Of a stretch of DNA of 64,000 nt, positions 35,191-47,038 are shown piece by piece. Location: contig NC_064621.1 in NCBI RefSeq assembly GCF_023898315.1, forward strand, positions 127,718,521 through 127,782,520. Direction: 5' to 3'. The notes under the pieces were generated by a model. That model was not told where the DNA came from. It did no database searches and saw only the letters and a program-made list of their open reading frames with translations. The translations under genes were made by a program, and so were the position numbers. Each line of letters opens with the position of its first letter. The stretch's first letter is position 1. Origin of the DNA: Schistocerca nitens (lineage: Eukaryota > Arthropoda > Insecta > Orthoptera > Acrididae).

Positions 35191-35307
35191 ATTCTCGTGG
35201 AAGCTATCGCATGGTTATTGCGTGTATAAAGACATCCTGGTCATGTGTAAAATATGCTAGCGGCAAGACACAGTCAGCCCTTTCTCTGCGCGATAGCAGT
35301 TGAAATA

Positions 35308-36727
35308 CACTCCTGGAAATTGAAATAAGAACACTGTGAATTCATTGTCCCAGGAAGGGGAAACTTTATTGACACATTCCTGCGGTCAGATACATCACAT
35401 GATCACACTGACAGAACCACAGGCACATAGACACAGGCAACAGAGCATGCACAATGTCGGCACTAGTACAGTGTATCCACCTTTCGCAGCAATGCAGGCT
35501 GCTATTCTCCCATGGAGACGATCGTAGAGATGCTGGATGTAGTCCTGTGGAACGGCTTGCCATGCCATTTCCACCTGGCGCCTGAGTTGGACCAGCGTTC
35601 GTGCTGGACGTGCACACCGCGTGAGACGACGCTTCATCCAGTCCCAAACATGCTCAATGGGGGACAGATCCGGAGATCTTGCTGGCCAGGGTAGTTGACT
35701 TACACCTTCTAGAGCACGTTGGGTGGCACGGGATACATGCGGACGTGCATTGTCCTGTTGGAACAGCAAGTTCCCTTGCCGGTCTAGGAATGGTAGAACG
35801 ATGGGTTCGATGACGGTTTGGATGTACCGTGCACTATTCAGTGTCCCCTCGACGATCACCAGTGGTGTACGGCCAGTGCAGGAGATCGCTCCCCACACCA
35901 TGATGCCGGGTGTTGGCCCTGTGTGCCTCGGTCGTATGCAGTCCTGATTGTGGCGCTCACCTGCACGGCGCCAAACACGCATACGACCATCATTGGCACC
36001 AAGGCAGAAGCGACTCTCATCGCTGAAGACGACACGTCTCCATTCGTCCCTCCATTCACGCCTGTCGCGACACCACTGGAGGCGGGCTGCACGATGTTGG
36101 GGCGTGAGCGGAAGACGGCCTAACGGTGTGCGGGACCGTAGCCCAGCTTCATGGAGACGGTTGCGAATGGTCCTCGCCGATACCCCAGGAGCAACAGTGT
36201 CCCTAATTTGCTGGGAAGTGGCGGTGCGGTCCCCTACGGCACTGCGTACGATCCTACGGTCTTGGCGTGCATCCGTGCGTCGCTGCGGTCCGGTCCCAGG
36301 TCGACGGGCACGTGCACCTTCCGCCGACCACTGGCGACAGCATCGATGTACTGTGGAGACCTTACGCCCCACGTGTTGAGCAATTCGGCGGTACGTCCAC
36401 CCGGCCTCCCGCATGCCCACTATACGCCCTCGCTCAAAGTCCGTCAACTGCACATACGGTTCACGTCCACGCTGTCGCGGCATGCTACCAGTGTTAAAGA
36501 CTGCGATGGAGCTCCGTATGCCACGGGAAACTGGCTGACACTGACGGCGGCGGTGCACAAATGCTGCGCAGCTAGCGCCATTCGACGGCCAACACCGCGG
36601 TTCCTGGTGTGTCCGCTGTGCCGTGCGTGTGATCATTGCTTGTACAGCCCTCTCGCAGTGTCCGGAGCAAGTGTGGTGGGTCTGACACACCGGTGTCAAT
36701 GTGTTCTTTTTTCCATTTCCAGGAGTG
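35308..36727 (-). mobile_element. Tc1-like transposon, copy B
   Basis: Same family as copy A, with ends CACTCCTGG and complement between TA at 35306-35307 and 36728-36729, 1420 bp. Only scattered differences from copy A. Same orientation as the host gene. Confidence 0.95.
35395..36483 (-). CDS. Tc1-like transposase, copy B, C-terminal extension
   Basis: From the same MPRQRG start (36481-36483) it reads 362 codons. The catalytic residues are intact (FSDESRFCLG, FQQDNARPH, SPIEHVWDW). A two-base loss near 35476, relative to the other copies, removes the normal stop after GGYT-LY, and translation runs about 22 residues into the terminal region (VLVPTLCMLCC...). Whether the tail affects function is unknown. 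The upstream open frame continues to 36699, as in copy A. Confidence 0.85.
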   Translation of the reverse strand: MPRQRGREPYVQLTDFERGRIVGMREAGWTYRRIAQHVGRKVSTVHRCCRQWSAEGARARRPGTGPQRRTDARQDRRIVRSAVGDRTATSQQIRDTVAPGVSARTIRNRLHEAGLRSRTPLGRLPLTPQHRAARLQWCRDRREWRDEWRRVVFSDESRFCLGANDGRMRVWRRAGERHNQDCIRPRHTGPTPGIMVWGAISCTGRTPLVIVEGTLNSARYIQTVIEPIVLPFLDRQGNLLFQQDNARPHVSRATQRALEGVSQLPWPARSPDLSPIEHVWDWMKRRLTRCARPARTLVQLRRQVEMAWQAVPQDYIQHLYDRLHGRIAACIAAKGGYTVLVPTLCMLCCLCLCACGSVSVIM

Positions 36728-36778
36728 TACTATCGATGACAGTGCTGCTAAAGCACGGTTGTATTGTTTTGTATCGTA

Positions 36779-37238
36779 TGTTAACCGGGGGCCTAGAAGC
36801 GACGGAGAGGCCCCGTCTCCGCCGCAGTCGGAGTGGTCCACAACTCCACGACGACTGCCGCAGTCGACCCCTCCACCGCCCCACACTGAACCTAGAGTTA
36901 GTGTGCGGTTTGGCCCCCGGTGGACCCCCCCAGGGAACGTCTCACACCAGACGAGTGTAACCCCTATGTTTGCGTGGTAGGGTAATGGTGGTGTAAGCGT
37001 ACGTGGAGAACTTGTTTTGCGCAGCAATCGCCCACATAGTGTAACTGAGGCGGAGTAAGGTAACCAGCCCGCATTCGCCAAGGCAGATGGAAAACCGCCT
37101 AAAAACCGTCCACAGACTGGCCGGTTCACCGGACCTCGACACAAATCCGCCGGGCGGATTCGTGCCGGAGACTAGGCGCACCTTCCCGCCCGGAAAGCCG
37201 TGCGTTAGACCGCACAGTCAACCGGGTGGGCCAAGGCA
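36779..37238 (+). repeat. GC-rich dispersed repeat, unclassified
   Basis: A GC-rich, non-coding block beginning GTTAACCGGGGGCCTAGAAG, containing CCCCTATGTTTGCGTGGTAG and ending ACCGGGTGGGCC. I associate this sequence type with a common arthropod repeat, but cannot place it in a superfamily. It sits directly between Tc1 copy B and a LINE relic. Confidence 0.5.
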
Positions 37239-37259
37239 GGGTTACTAAACACTGCCTTT

Positions 37260-39045
37260 CGAAATTTCTTCACCAAAGAAGACGACGTAAACATTCTAGA
37301 ACTCTAATCGAGAAGAGCTACCAACATATCTTAGAACTACATGTCCTCTGAGTAGTGAAGCAACTTAAATCACTCAATAAAAGCAACTCTTCCGAGCCAG
37401 ATTCTGTACCAGTTAGAATCCTTGCAGAGTAAGCTGTTACAGTAACTCCACACTTAACAATCACATTCAACCGCTCGCTAGACGAAAGATCCGTACCCAA
37501 TAAATTACACAGGTCACACCAATATTCAAGAGACCCAATAGGAGTAAGCCACTAAATTGCAGGCCTATATCATTAAAGTCAATATGATGCAAGATTTGAA
37601 ACAAATTGTTTTCGAACATTACGAATTACTTCGAAGAGAACGGTCGGTTCACGCACAGCTAACACGGATTTAGAAAACATAGTTCTTATGGAATACAACT
37701 AACTCTTAAGTCACATAAAGCGTTGAGTGCTGTCGACAAGGCATTTCAAATCCATCCCATATTTCTGGATTTCCAGAAGGCTTTTGACGCTGTACCTCAC
37801 TTGACGCTTGTAATCAAACTGCGTGCTTATGGAATAAAATAAATAAATAAATAAATAAAATGGTTCAAATGGCTCTGAGCACTATGTGACGTAACATCCG
37901 AGGTCATCAGTCACCTAGAAGTTATAACTACTTAAACCTAACTAACCTAAGGACAGCACACACAATCATGCCCGAGGCAGGATTCGAACCTGTGACCGTA
38001 GCGGTCGCGCGGTTCCAAACTGAAGCGCCTAGAACCACTCAGCCACACTGTCGGCCTATGGAATATCGTGGAATATGGTGGATTCGTGATTTCCCGTCAT
38101 TGAGGTGACACTTCGTAGTAAATGACTGAAATAGTAATCGAGTAAAACAGAATTGATTTCTGAAGTTCGCCAAAGTAGTGTTATAGCCCCTGTGCTGTTA
38201 CTTCTCAGTATAAACGATTTACGAGACAATCGGAGCAGCCGTATTAGGTTATTTGCACATGATGCTGCCGTTTATCATCTACTAAAGTCATCAGAAGATC
38301 AAAACCAACAGCAAAATTTAGATAAAATATATGTATGGTGCGAAAATTGGTTATTGACCCTAAACAAAGAAAAGTGTGTGTTCATGCAGACGAGTGATAG
38401 ATGGAACCCGTTAAACTTCGGTTACGCGATAAATCAATCAAATCTGAAAGCAACAAATTCAGCTAGATACCTAGGAATTACAATTACGAACAACTTAAAT
38501 TGCAAAGAACACACTCAAAATATTGTGCGGAAGACGAACCGAAGACTGCGTTCTATCGGCAGAACACTTATACAGTGAACAGAGACTGCCTAAGCTGCGC
38601 CTGTCCGTCCTGTTTCGGAATACTGCGCGGTGTGGGACCCTTACCATCTTTTATTAACGGAGAAAGTTCAAAGAAGGACGGCATGTTTTGTACTATCGAC
38701 AAATAGGGTAGAAAATGTCGCGGATATGATATGGGATTTGGCGTGGAAATCACTAAAACAAAGTCGTTTTTCGTTGTGGCGGGATGGTTTCACGAAATTT
38801 CAGTCAGCAACTTTCTCCTCCGAATGTGAAAATATTTTGTTGACTCCGATGTTCATAGGAAGAAACGATCATCATAATAAAATAAGGGAAATCAAAATTC
38901 GCACGGAAAGATATAGCTAGTTTCTTTTTTGTTTCGTGCGCTATTCGAGAGGGGAATAATAGAGAATTAGTGTGAAGGTGGTTCGATGAACCATCTGCTA
39001 GTCCCGTAAGTGTGATCTGCAAAGTAGCCATGAATATATAGATGT
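37260..39045 (+). mobile_element. LINE relic (jockey-like), 5'-truncated and SINE-interrupted
   Basis: Plus-strand pieces: a decayed upstream part, FLDFQKAFDAVPHLTL (reverse transcriptase block A, about 37765), then after a SINE the frame 38153-38578 with SSVIAPVLLLLSINDLRD, an FAHD in place of YADD, and ARYLGITITNNLNCKEHT. A further block at about 38630 follows. It ends in a GATGTAGATG-type tail (about 39040). Related to the relic at 56480-57210. Non-functional. Confidence 0.75.
37837..38056 (-). mobile_element. SINE family 1 with TSD and (AAAT)n tail
   Basis: Reverse copy between TATGGAATA at 37828-37836 and 38057-38065. The tail region on the plus strand is AAATAAATAAATAAATAAAA. Interrupts the LINE relic. 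Confidence 0.9.
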
Positions 39046-39360
39046 AGATGACCAAGAATAACTCCCGCACGCTACGAGGGGCCCTCATAAGGTATTACTT
39101 AACACAGTCATGAATCAGACTTGTGCCGTAAATTTGTTATCTGTCTGCAGGTGCACGCCTGCCTCCGTGGAACACTCTGAAATACCCGGCCCCACATCAC
39201 CGTAGCACGCTGGTAGAGCAAACTAAAGGGAGCAGCCTATCTCCGCTACTTCGATTGTCCACCCAATTCGTTTTGGCTCCTCTAACGTACATATCTAACG
39301 AAAGATTTAAGACTAATAAACTTCTGTATATCTCCAGTAATTAAATCATTAGCGATCTTT

Positions 39361-41791
39361 GTTATTTAAGAAAAAGCCTGCGGTGCGCATAAACTGGATG
39401 TTGTCATTTGAAAATCGAATAAGAAAACGTACTGAAGTTCTACTAGAGGGCTGGCTAGAGGCGTAAGACTGAGAAGTGTTTCAAGATAGAATACTCTTCC
39501 CTACAAATGATTAACCTTGCTGTTTGTACACATACCTGTATAACTGACATTTAGTTGTAGAAGCACATTTGACTGACACAAACTTCTAATGCACAGCTGA
39601 GTTTCTTATTAAAACGTATGTGACTTTTGTTGAGTACACTAACACAACGAACTAATAAATAATATAAAAAGCAACGGTCTGATAATGAAAATACATCGGA
39701 ATCTGATGAGTATATATAGTCTATCAGTCGAAAAAGTTTTCACACTGGATTAATAAGAAGGGAAAACTTAAGTCGATGGTTTCAGTGTATAATGTATTCC
39801 ACACAGCCTTCCCACACTTGAGAATAACGCAGAGAACATCCATAGAAAGCTGCGAAACTGTCAGTAAAAGTCACACGGACTTGAATGTCGGTTATATCAT
39901 CGAATTGTTGACGTTTCACAATTTATTCACCCTATCGTTTTATGGTACGTTTGTCTTCATTACACGAAGTCTCCCTACCCGTCGATGATACCTACAGAAA
40001 ATTGTTGTTACCTTTTGAGTCAAGTCACAGTAGCCGCCGTTGTTTTGTTCTGGAGACGATGTATATTTTCAGAGAAAATCAGTATTACCTAACATACACG
40101 TATGTATATACTATGTTAGTCAGTTCATTATTTGCTATTGCTTCATCTCAACGGCGCAATATTATTGCGCCTGTGTGCATCAGCTTTTGTACCGTATGCC
40201 AACATTCCGGTGATCTTTCATTTACTTCCCATAACACCAGTCCAAAGTCTATACGAATATTTTCAAAGAAGTCAAGTAAATAATTATGTAAAGTTCACAC
40301 AACTTAAGGACATACTGAGTTAAATCTACAACAACCAAACCGTAAAAAAATATGTATCCATGTTTCCAGAGGGACCACAGAAGATGCTTTGCAAATAATA
40401 TTCTTTTTAATTAATTGCACTAAGGTTAATACGGCGAAAGCAATAGTAATTGAAGTCATTTTCCCTTAAGGCTGTATGACGTTTAATTCTGCTATTGCAA
40501 CTTCGGCTTTACACCATCATGAAGCATAAATATTCGATGCTATATCACGGCACAGATATAAGTAACGCTACGCAGTTTGGCCATACATCACAGATATAAG
40601 TAACGCTAACCATTTTGACCATAGGAAGTAACTTTTTATCCCGAAGCAAAGTAAAAAACATAAAGCAAATGATTTTTAGCTGCCAGGGAGACATTACAGC
40701 TTTGTTCACAACCAATATATCAACACCAGTACGTCGTTTTTAAATACCACCTTACATTTTTTTTGTTATGTAAGTCACATCTTCTTCTCTAGACCTATAG
40801 AAAACCGTATAGCAGTGCGCCATTCACGTAAAGATTACGTTATTGCAGACGTAACACATAATTGATGTTGACTCTCCTGTTGTCTCACAAACATAAATGC
40901 AGCAACGAGCTGAACATATGTAAATCATGTTTTCTAGACATTCTCCAGAATTTTTTAGGAAGAGAAAAGTGTGTGCAAAGTGTAAGCTGCACATGTTGAA
41001 ATCCCAACAAAGCAAGAACTCGTAGGCGCCTGCCGCGTCTTGATTGAAATGAAAAACGCGAACACTTATTTTCTGGAAAGAATCATCATGACAAACATAC
41101 ACATCGTCTCCAGAACAAAACAACGGCGCCTACTAAGACTTGACTGAAAAGCTAACAACAATTTTCTGTAGGTATCATCAACGGGTAGGGAGACTACATG
41201 TAATGAATACGAATATACCACAAAACGACACAGTGAATAAATTAACGTGAAACGTCAACAGATCGACGATATAACCGACATTCAAGTCCGTGTGACTTTT
41301 ACTGGCAGTTTCGCATCTTTGTACGATTGTTCTCTGCGTTATTCTCAAGTGAGGGAAGACTGTGTAGAATACCTTATGCACTGAAACCATCGACTTCACT
41401 TTCCCCTTTTTATTAATCTAGTGTCAAAAATTTTTAGACTATATATATTCATCATATTCGATGTATTTTCATTAGCAGACCGTTGCTTTTTATATTCTTT
41501 ATTAGTTCGTTGTGTTAGTATACTCAACAAAAGGCACATACGTTTTAATAAGAAAGCTTACTCAGCTGTGCTTTAGAAGTTTGTGTCAGTCAAATGTGCT
41601 TCTACAACTAAACGTCAGTCATACAGCTATGTATAAAACATCAAGGTTAATCATTTGTAGGGAAGAGTATTCTATCTTGAAACACTTCTCAGTCTAGCCA
41701 GCCCTGTAGAAGACCTCCAATACGTTTTCTTATTCCATTTTCAAATGATAACATCCAGTTTATGCACACCGCAGGCTTTTTCTTAACCAAC
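39361..41791. repeat. Long inverted repeat, arms about 0.7 kb
   Basis: Sequence 39361-40065 reappears as reverse complement at 41099-41791. Shared blocks include AAGAAAAAGCCTGCGG, GAGTATTCTATCTTGAAACA (complement), AGTCACACGGACTTGAATGT and GTTCTGGAGACGATGT. By eye the arms agree at very roughly 85-90 percent, with small indels. The spacer of about 1.03 kb has no recognised protein; its longest frame is 99 codons on the minus strand (40824-41123). No terminal target duplication was resolved. It could be a foldback transposon, or two copies of one repeat in opposite orientation. If transcribed through, as the host intron must be, it can fold into a long duplex. Confidence 0.8.
40551..40626 (+). 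repeat. 38-bp tandem dimer in the inverted-repeat spacer
   Basis: CACAGATATAAGTAACGCTA occurs at 40551 and again at 40589, each followed by a TTTG(G/A)CCATA block. Confidence 0.8.
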
Positions 41792-41873
41792 AGAGAACTC
41801 CAGAAAACTAAGGTTCATTCAAATCTGAACCACTTTTCCAAGGTATATTATGGTCATGTACTTGAAACAAATA

Positions 41874-43295
41874 CACTCCTGGAAATGGAAAAAAGAACAC
41901 ATTGACACCGGTGTGTCAGACCCACCATACTTGCTCCGGACACTGCGAGAGGGCTGTACAAGCAATGATCACACGCACGGCACAGCGGACACACCAGGAA
42001 CCGCGGTGTTGGCCGTCGAATGGCGCTAGCTGCGCAGCATCTGTGCACCGCCGCCGTCAGTGTCAGCCAGTTTGCCGTGGCATACGGAGCTCCATCGCAG
42101 TCTTTAACACTAGTAGCATGCCGCGACAGCGTGGACGTGAACCGTATGTGCAGTTGACGGACTTTGAGCGAGGGCGTATAGTGGGCATGCGGGAGGCCGG
42201 GTGGACGTACCGCCGAATTGCTCAACACGTGGGGCGTGAGGTCTCCACAGTACATCGATGTTGTCGCCAGTGGTCGGCGGAAGGTGCACGTGCCCGTCGA
42301 CCTGGGACCGGACCGCAGCGACGCACGGATGCACGCCAAGACCGTAGGATCCTACGCAGTGCCGTAGGGGACCGCACCGCCACTTCCCAGCAAATTAGGG
42401 ACACTGTTGCTCCTGGGGTATCGGCGAGGACCATTCGCAACCGTCTCCATGAAGCTGGGCTACGGTCCCGCGCACCGTTAGGCCGTCTTCCGCTCACGCC
42501 CCAACATCGTGCAGCCCGCCTCCAGTGGTGTCGCGACAGGCGTGAATGGAGGGACGAATGGAGACGTGTCGTCTTCAGCGATGAGAGTCGCTTCTGCCTT
42601 GGTGCCAATGATGGTCGTATGCGTGTTTGGCGCCGTGCAGGTGAGCGCCACAATCAGGACTGCATACGACCGAGGCACACAGGGCCAACACCCGGCATCA
42701 TGGTGTGTTTAGCGATCTCCTACACTGGCCGTACACCACTGGTGATCGTCGAGGGGACACTGAATAGTGCACGGTACATCCAAACCGTCATCGAACCCAT
42801 CGTTCTACCATTCCTAGACCGGCAAGGGAACTTGCTGTTCCAACAGGACAATGCACGTCCGCATGTATCCCGTGCCACCCAATGTGCTCTAGAAGGTGTA
42901 AGTCAACTACCCTGGCCAGCAAGATCTCCGGATCTGTCCCCCATTGAGCATGTTTGGGACTGGATGAAGCGTCGTCTCACGCGGTCTGCACGTCCAGCAC
43001 GAACGCTGGTCCAACTGAGGCGCCAGGTGGAAATGGCATGGCAAGCCGTTCCACAGGACTACATCCAGCATCTCTACGATCGTCTCCATGGGAGAATAGC
43101 AGCCTGCATTGCTGCGAAAGGTGGATATACACTGTACTAGTGCCGACATTGTGCATGCTCTGTTGCCTGTGTCTATGTGCCTGTGGTTCTGTCAGTGTGA
43201 TCATGTGATGTATCTGACCCCAGGAATGTGTCAATAAAGTTTCCCCTTCCTGGGACAATGAATTCACGGTGTTCTTATTTCAATTTCAAGGAGTG
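41874..43295 (+). mobile_element. Tc1-like transposon, copy C
   Basis: Same family as A, B and D but in plus orientation, antisense to the host gene. TA at 41872-41873 and 43296-43297, inverted ends CACTCCTGGAAATGGAAA and complement, 1422 bp. It inserted about 80 bases outside the right arm of the long inverted repeat. Confidence 0.95.
42118..43140 (+). CDS. Tc1-like transposase, copy C
   Basis: 340 codons from MPRQRG to GGYTLY, with Asp155, Asp244 and Glu277 present. The conserved MVWGAIS block between the first and second Asp reads MVCLAIS (about residues 195-201), changing a Trp-Gly pair that copies A, B and D keep. That may impair activity although the frame is open. The frame is open upstream to 41902, adding 72 codons. 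Confidence 0.85.
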   Translation: MPRQRGREPYVQLTDFERGRIVGMREAGWTYRRIAQHVGREVSTVHRCCRQWSAEGARARRPGTGPQRRTDARQDRRILRSAVGDRTATSQQIRDTVAPGVSARTIRNRLHEAGLRSRAPLGRLPLTPQHRAARLQWCRDRREWRDEWRRVVFSDESRFCLGANDGRMRVWRRAGERHNQDCIRPRHTGPTPGIMVCLAISYTGRTPLVIVEGTLNSARYIQTVIEPIVLPFLDRQGNLLFQQDNARPHVSRATQCALEGVSQLPWPARSPDLSPIEHVWDWMKRRLTRSARPARTLVQLRRQVEMAWQAVPQDYIQHLYDRLHGRIAACIAAKGGYTLY

Positions 43296-43739
43296 TATTA
43301 TATTCAAATTTAAAGCTGTTTCAATCGAAAAAATACTGTTAATACTGTATTTAATAATGTGTGTGTTAAATTATTGCTGTACTACATACTGATAATCAGT
43401 AAGTGAAATCAAATTAAAAAGAAGTACAGTGCGTCTGAAAAGTCTCTCTGCAGTAGAGAGCTCCAAGTGTCTCAAGTGACTCGCCTTGCTAGACGCGTAA
43501 GCTCGATAACATTTAGTGTTGTTGTGTAAGATAGGGGCCGAGATTCACTGCTTGTGGCTACAGTCATGTTGGGAAATGGGATTCAACATTATTACAATTA
43601 AAACAGTTTAATTAATTACATTGATTATAATTAAATACAGTGTACTTGCCAATATCGCAGTAGGTGCTGGAATAGTTTCCCTTCTTTATTGAAGGCTCAG
43701 TTCAACCCTTTTACATTTATTTCCGAACACTAATCGTAC

Positions 43740-44680
43740 AAGTGTAATCGAATGTCTTGGGTTCATCTATTGTCTTTGGGTTATTTTGACACAATAACGT
43801 TCGGACCGCACCCCAGAGAAAATAGTCGGACGGAGACAGATCCGGTGAGCGCGGGGGCCAGAGATCTTTCGTGATTACTCCGTATCCAAAGATTTCATCT
43901 ATATATCATAGGGACTGCTGTGCCCTATGAGCAGTAGCGTTGCCATATTGTTCAAATTAATGACAGATATCATCTTCGTTCAGCGGGGCAATAAACGGAC
44001 AAAATAATTTGGGAACAATACACATGGAAGCGACGGTATTATAGAAAAAGATCAACCGTATAATTCTTGCTCGTGTTATGGCAAACGACACTCCGGTTTC
44101 CTCTGCGTGCAATCGTATTTTGCTTAAGACATGTGGATTTCCTGTTAATGAAATTCGTGAATTTTGGGAACTGATGTAGTCAGATAAGAGAAACCAAGCC
44201 TCATAAGCCAAAAACGTTCGATCTAGAACACCAACTCCATTGTGGTTAACAAATCGCTGAAACCATTCACAGTACGCTAATCGTTCCGTCTTGTCCATAT
44301 AGTATAAATGTTGCACAGTAGTAATTTTGTACGGATAAATACCCAGATATTTTGTTAAGACCCTACGCGCTGTCGTACGAGAGACTTCAGCGTCTTGTGA
44401 TAATTTCCTCACTGATTCTTTTGGACTCCGCAGCATGGTCGTCAAGCACCCGTTACGTTAAAACTGTGGCGCAATCAGTTCGAAGTACATCATGAACTGA
44501 ACCTGTTGGCTGGAATTTGCGGATTAAATCACGTACAGGGTACAGTGTTGCGATTTGGTCACCTCGAAGCAGGAAAACATCTAAATTGCCGCCTGACATG
44601 CTTCGTAAAGTTTCCTCGGTACAGAAAATCTCTTCCATTAAAACTGCTCCCTCTGCAGTGCCAAGCATGCTCACTACACT
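43740..44680 (-). pseudogene. Mariner-like transposase relic (DDE_3 type)
   Basis: Minus strand: YPVRDLIRKFQPTGSVHDV (first helix-turn-helix end, about 44530), LRSPKESVRKLSQDAEVSRT (second, about 44410), YCEWFQRFVNHNGVGVLDRT followed by FLAYEAWF (first catalytic site, where the usual Asp/Glu pair TDEAWF reads AYEAWF), NSRISLTGNPHVL, and the tail DLWPPRSPDLSPSDYFLWG (about 43860, catalytic-acid block) after a disrupted centre. The loss of the first Asp and the broken frame make it inactive. Confidence 0.75.
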
Positions 44681-45181
44681 TAGTTTACATAAGAACTAGA
44701 CTACAATGGAATTAAGAGCTGCAACTTACACGTAACACTAATAACTCTCCCTACCAACGGGGGTCCATGGAACACGTGATAGTGAGACTTCCGCTGTGGA
44801 GAGACCTCGCGGATGCACGGTATTATCAAAAACCAGTTGAAAGTTACAGAAATTTTGAAAACGAAGCCAAGGACAATTGACACCAGTTTCCATTTTGAGA
44901 TAGGGAACATTGTTAAGACATTAAAGACAAGCAGTTCATTTCCAAATATCACTTGTTCCCAGGTATAGAGACGTTTCGTTCCTATGGACAAGAGGGTACA
45001 TGGCTGACGAAGTATTGCTTAACCGTCAATAAGTTACACAAATGACTTTAAAAATATACACAATTTTACTCACCATAAAACTCTGCAACAGAAGAATTAG
45101 TAATAATCCAAAAAGTCTTTTATACATTATACATCATTCACAAGTATATAACTAGTATATTTAGAAAAACTACGTTAAATA

Positions 45182-45794
45182 CGAGGCCTGTTCGGAAAGT
45201 AAGGTCCGATCGGTCGCAAAATGGAAATCACTGTGGAAATCCAATATGTTTTATTTCAACAGTTAGCTACACCTTCCACCTACATCTCTACATTTGTCGT
45301 AGCGTTGTACCAACTTTCCAATACCTTCGTCATAGAAGCAAACCGTCTGTGCTTCCTGCCAATTCTCTACGCTGGTCTTCTGCTCGTTGTCTGCACCAGA
45401 ACGTTCTCTTCATACCTAGCGGTTCATGTGAGCAGAGATGAAACTCATGGAGAGTCAGTTACTGCCTCTATTGTGGGTAATCAAACGCTTCCCATAGAAA
45501 ACACTGCAGAAGCATCTTCACTTCAAGGAAAAGGAAACGTATGACAGTTAAGTTATGTGGGCTGTGCGACATCAGGCGAAATCTCACACGAGGCCCTCAC
45601 ACATGGCGGGAGACACTATTGTTCCAGGTATCTTTACGTGCTCACTGTGCGCTCAGAACTGAAAAGTGCGACGTGACGCAAACGACAGGTGTACTAGAGA
45701 CACTCCCCAACACAACTGTGCAAAGCTTCATCAACATTTTCACTGTGCTTTCGATTTCACACGCCATCGGAATTTACTTTCCGAATAGGTCTAG
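45182..45794. mobile_element. Mariner-like deletion derivative
   Basis: Inverted ends CGAGGCCTGTTCGGAAAGTA (45182) and complement ending 45794, flanked by TA at 45180-45181 and 45795-45796. At 613 bp it is about half the length of autonomous relatives, and its interior has no full transposase. Probably a non-autonomous copy that needs enzyme from elsewhere. Confidence 0.75.
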
Positions 45795-46234
45795 TACAAC
45801 CTCATATCTCACAACAACAAAAACAGTAGAAAATATTGGAAACTGTCATGGTAGTCCCTAGTGTACGTTCCTTCATGTGATTCTAAAATCGGTCACCAGA
45901 CAGTAACACCAACCAGGAAACACCTTGTGTTCCTAGGTACTGTAGCCTTCATGGAACATTCTCTCCTGCTACAAATTAAATAACCTTTCAGTATTAGTGT
46001 TCTTCTGACACATCCCACATCCTGCAGGATCATTTCAGTATGAGTCGAAAGGACGACCAGCGTATCTAATAAGGTACTCCAACCTCATCGATGTCCTTGA
46101 ACACATTTTTTTTTTTTATATTATCGAATGAAACCACAGGATAAAAATTTGAGAAAATTTGAAGTACTGTACAAGCAAAGACGAAATGAACAGGAAAGCT
46201 GAATGTGTAGAGAGGGGTAGTGGGTAGTACTCAC

Positions 46235-46505
46235 TGTCGAGCCACTTGGAGTCGTACTTGAGGGTCCTCTTGAAGGAGAACTCGCGGCGGCCGGTGGTGA
46301 GGTTGTGCAGGTCGGTGCGGAAGATGACGGTGTCGGCCTTGGTGAACTCGGCGTTGGTGCCGCTGTAGAGGCCCGGCAGGCCGCCCGGGTTGCCGCGCTC
46401 CACCCACACCGCCGTCGAGTTGTCCGCCGGGTCGTACGGGCACTTGGCCACGCCCGTGCCCACGCCGGGCACGTGGTCGCGCCGCGACAGGTGCGTCAGG
46501 TTCGC
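46235..46505 (-). CDS. Sema2a: Semaphorin-2 exon (Sema domain, N-terminal side)
   Basis: Acceptor CGCTGCAG, donor GTGAGT. 90 codons plus one base. Encodes ANLTHLSRRDHVPGVG, then AKCPYDPADNSTAVWVE, NPGGLPGLYSGTNAEFTKAD, VIFRTDLHNLTTG and FKRTLKYDSKWLD. The CPYDP cysteine, LYSGTNAEF, FRTD and KYDSKWL are Sema-domain signatures. The sequons NLT (twice) and NST fit a secreted glycoprotein. It joins in phase 0 to the exon at 61729-61836 and in phase 1 to 25228-25458. Third positions are almost entirely G or C, so the exon stands out sharply in the AT-rich intron. Confidence 0.95.
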
Positions 46506-46832
46506 CTGCAGCGCGGAGGCGTAGCTTAATCAAGTGTGCTGCAACGCAGACTGTATACAGGGCGATTTTGGTGAATGGAGGCGAACTGCAGGAAATGATC
46601 CCTGAGAGAATAAGACGCATAAAAGGACATGCCGACATACGACCGGAAATGCCTTCCAAGGGACTTGCACTCCGCTTGAAGCTGAAAATAGAAGATCTTT
46701 CACATTGTAATCTACAATGACCGAAGCCACGCTAGTCTAGATTAGTGTGTCACCTGAACAACAATAATATCCTCAGCAAATCATAAATTGGATTACAGCA
46801 CAGTTGTTCTACTATCAAGAGGAGGTCACAGC

Positions 46833-47027
46833 GCTGGCCGCGGTGGCCGAGCGGTTCTAGGCGCTACAGTCTGGAACCGTGCGTCCGCTACGGTCACAGG
46901 TTCGAATCGTGCCTCGGGCGTGGATGTGTATGATGTCCTTAGGTTAGGTTTAAGTAGTTCTAAGTTCTAGGGGACTTATGACCTCAGCAGTTAAGTCTCA
47001 TAGTGCTCAGAGCCATTTGAACCATTT
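46833..47027 (+). mobile_element. SINE family 1 with 11-bp TSD
   Basis: Plus-orientation copy between GAGGTCACAGC at 46822-46832 and 47028-47038, only about 330 bp upstream of the semaphorin exon at 46235-46505 on its coding strand. Confidence 0.9.
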
Positions 47028-47038
47028 GAGGTCACAGC

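Noticed and set aside
36151..36960. 269-codon plus-strand open frame
   Set aside because: Antisense shadow of Tc1 copy B running into a GC-rich repeat; similar shadows appear opposite copies A, C and D.
46231..46659. 142-codon minus-strand frame overlapping the semaphorin exon
   Set aside because: A shifted frame of the GC-rich exon, rich in Arg, Pro and Gly; the true frame matches Sema-domain motifs and splice phases.
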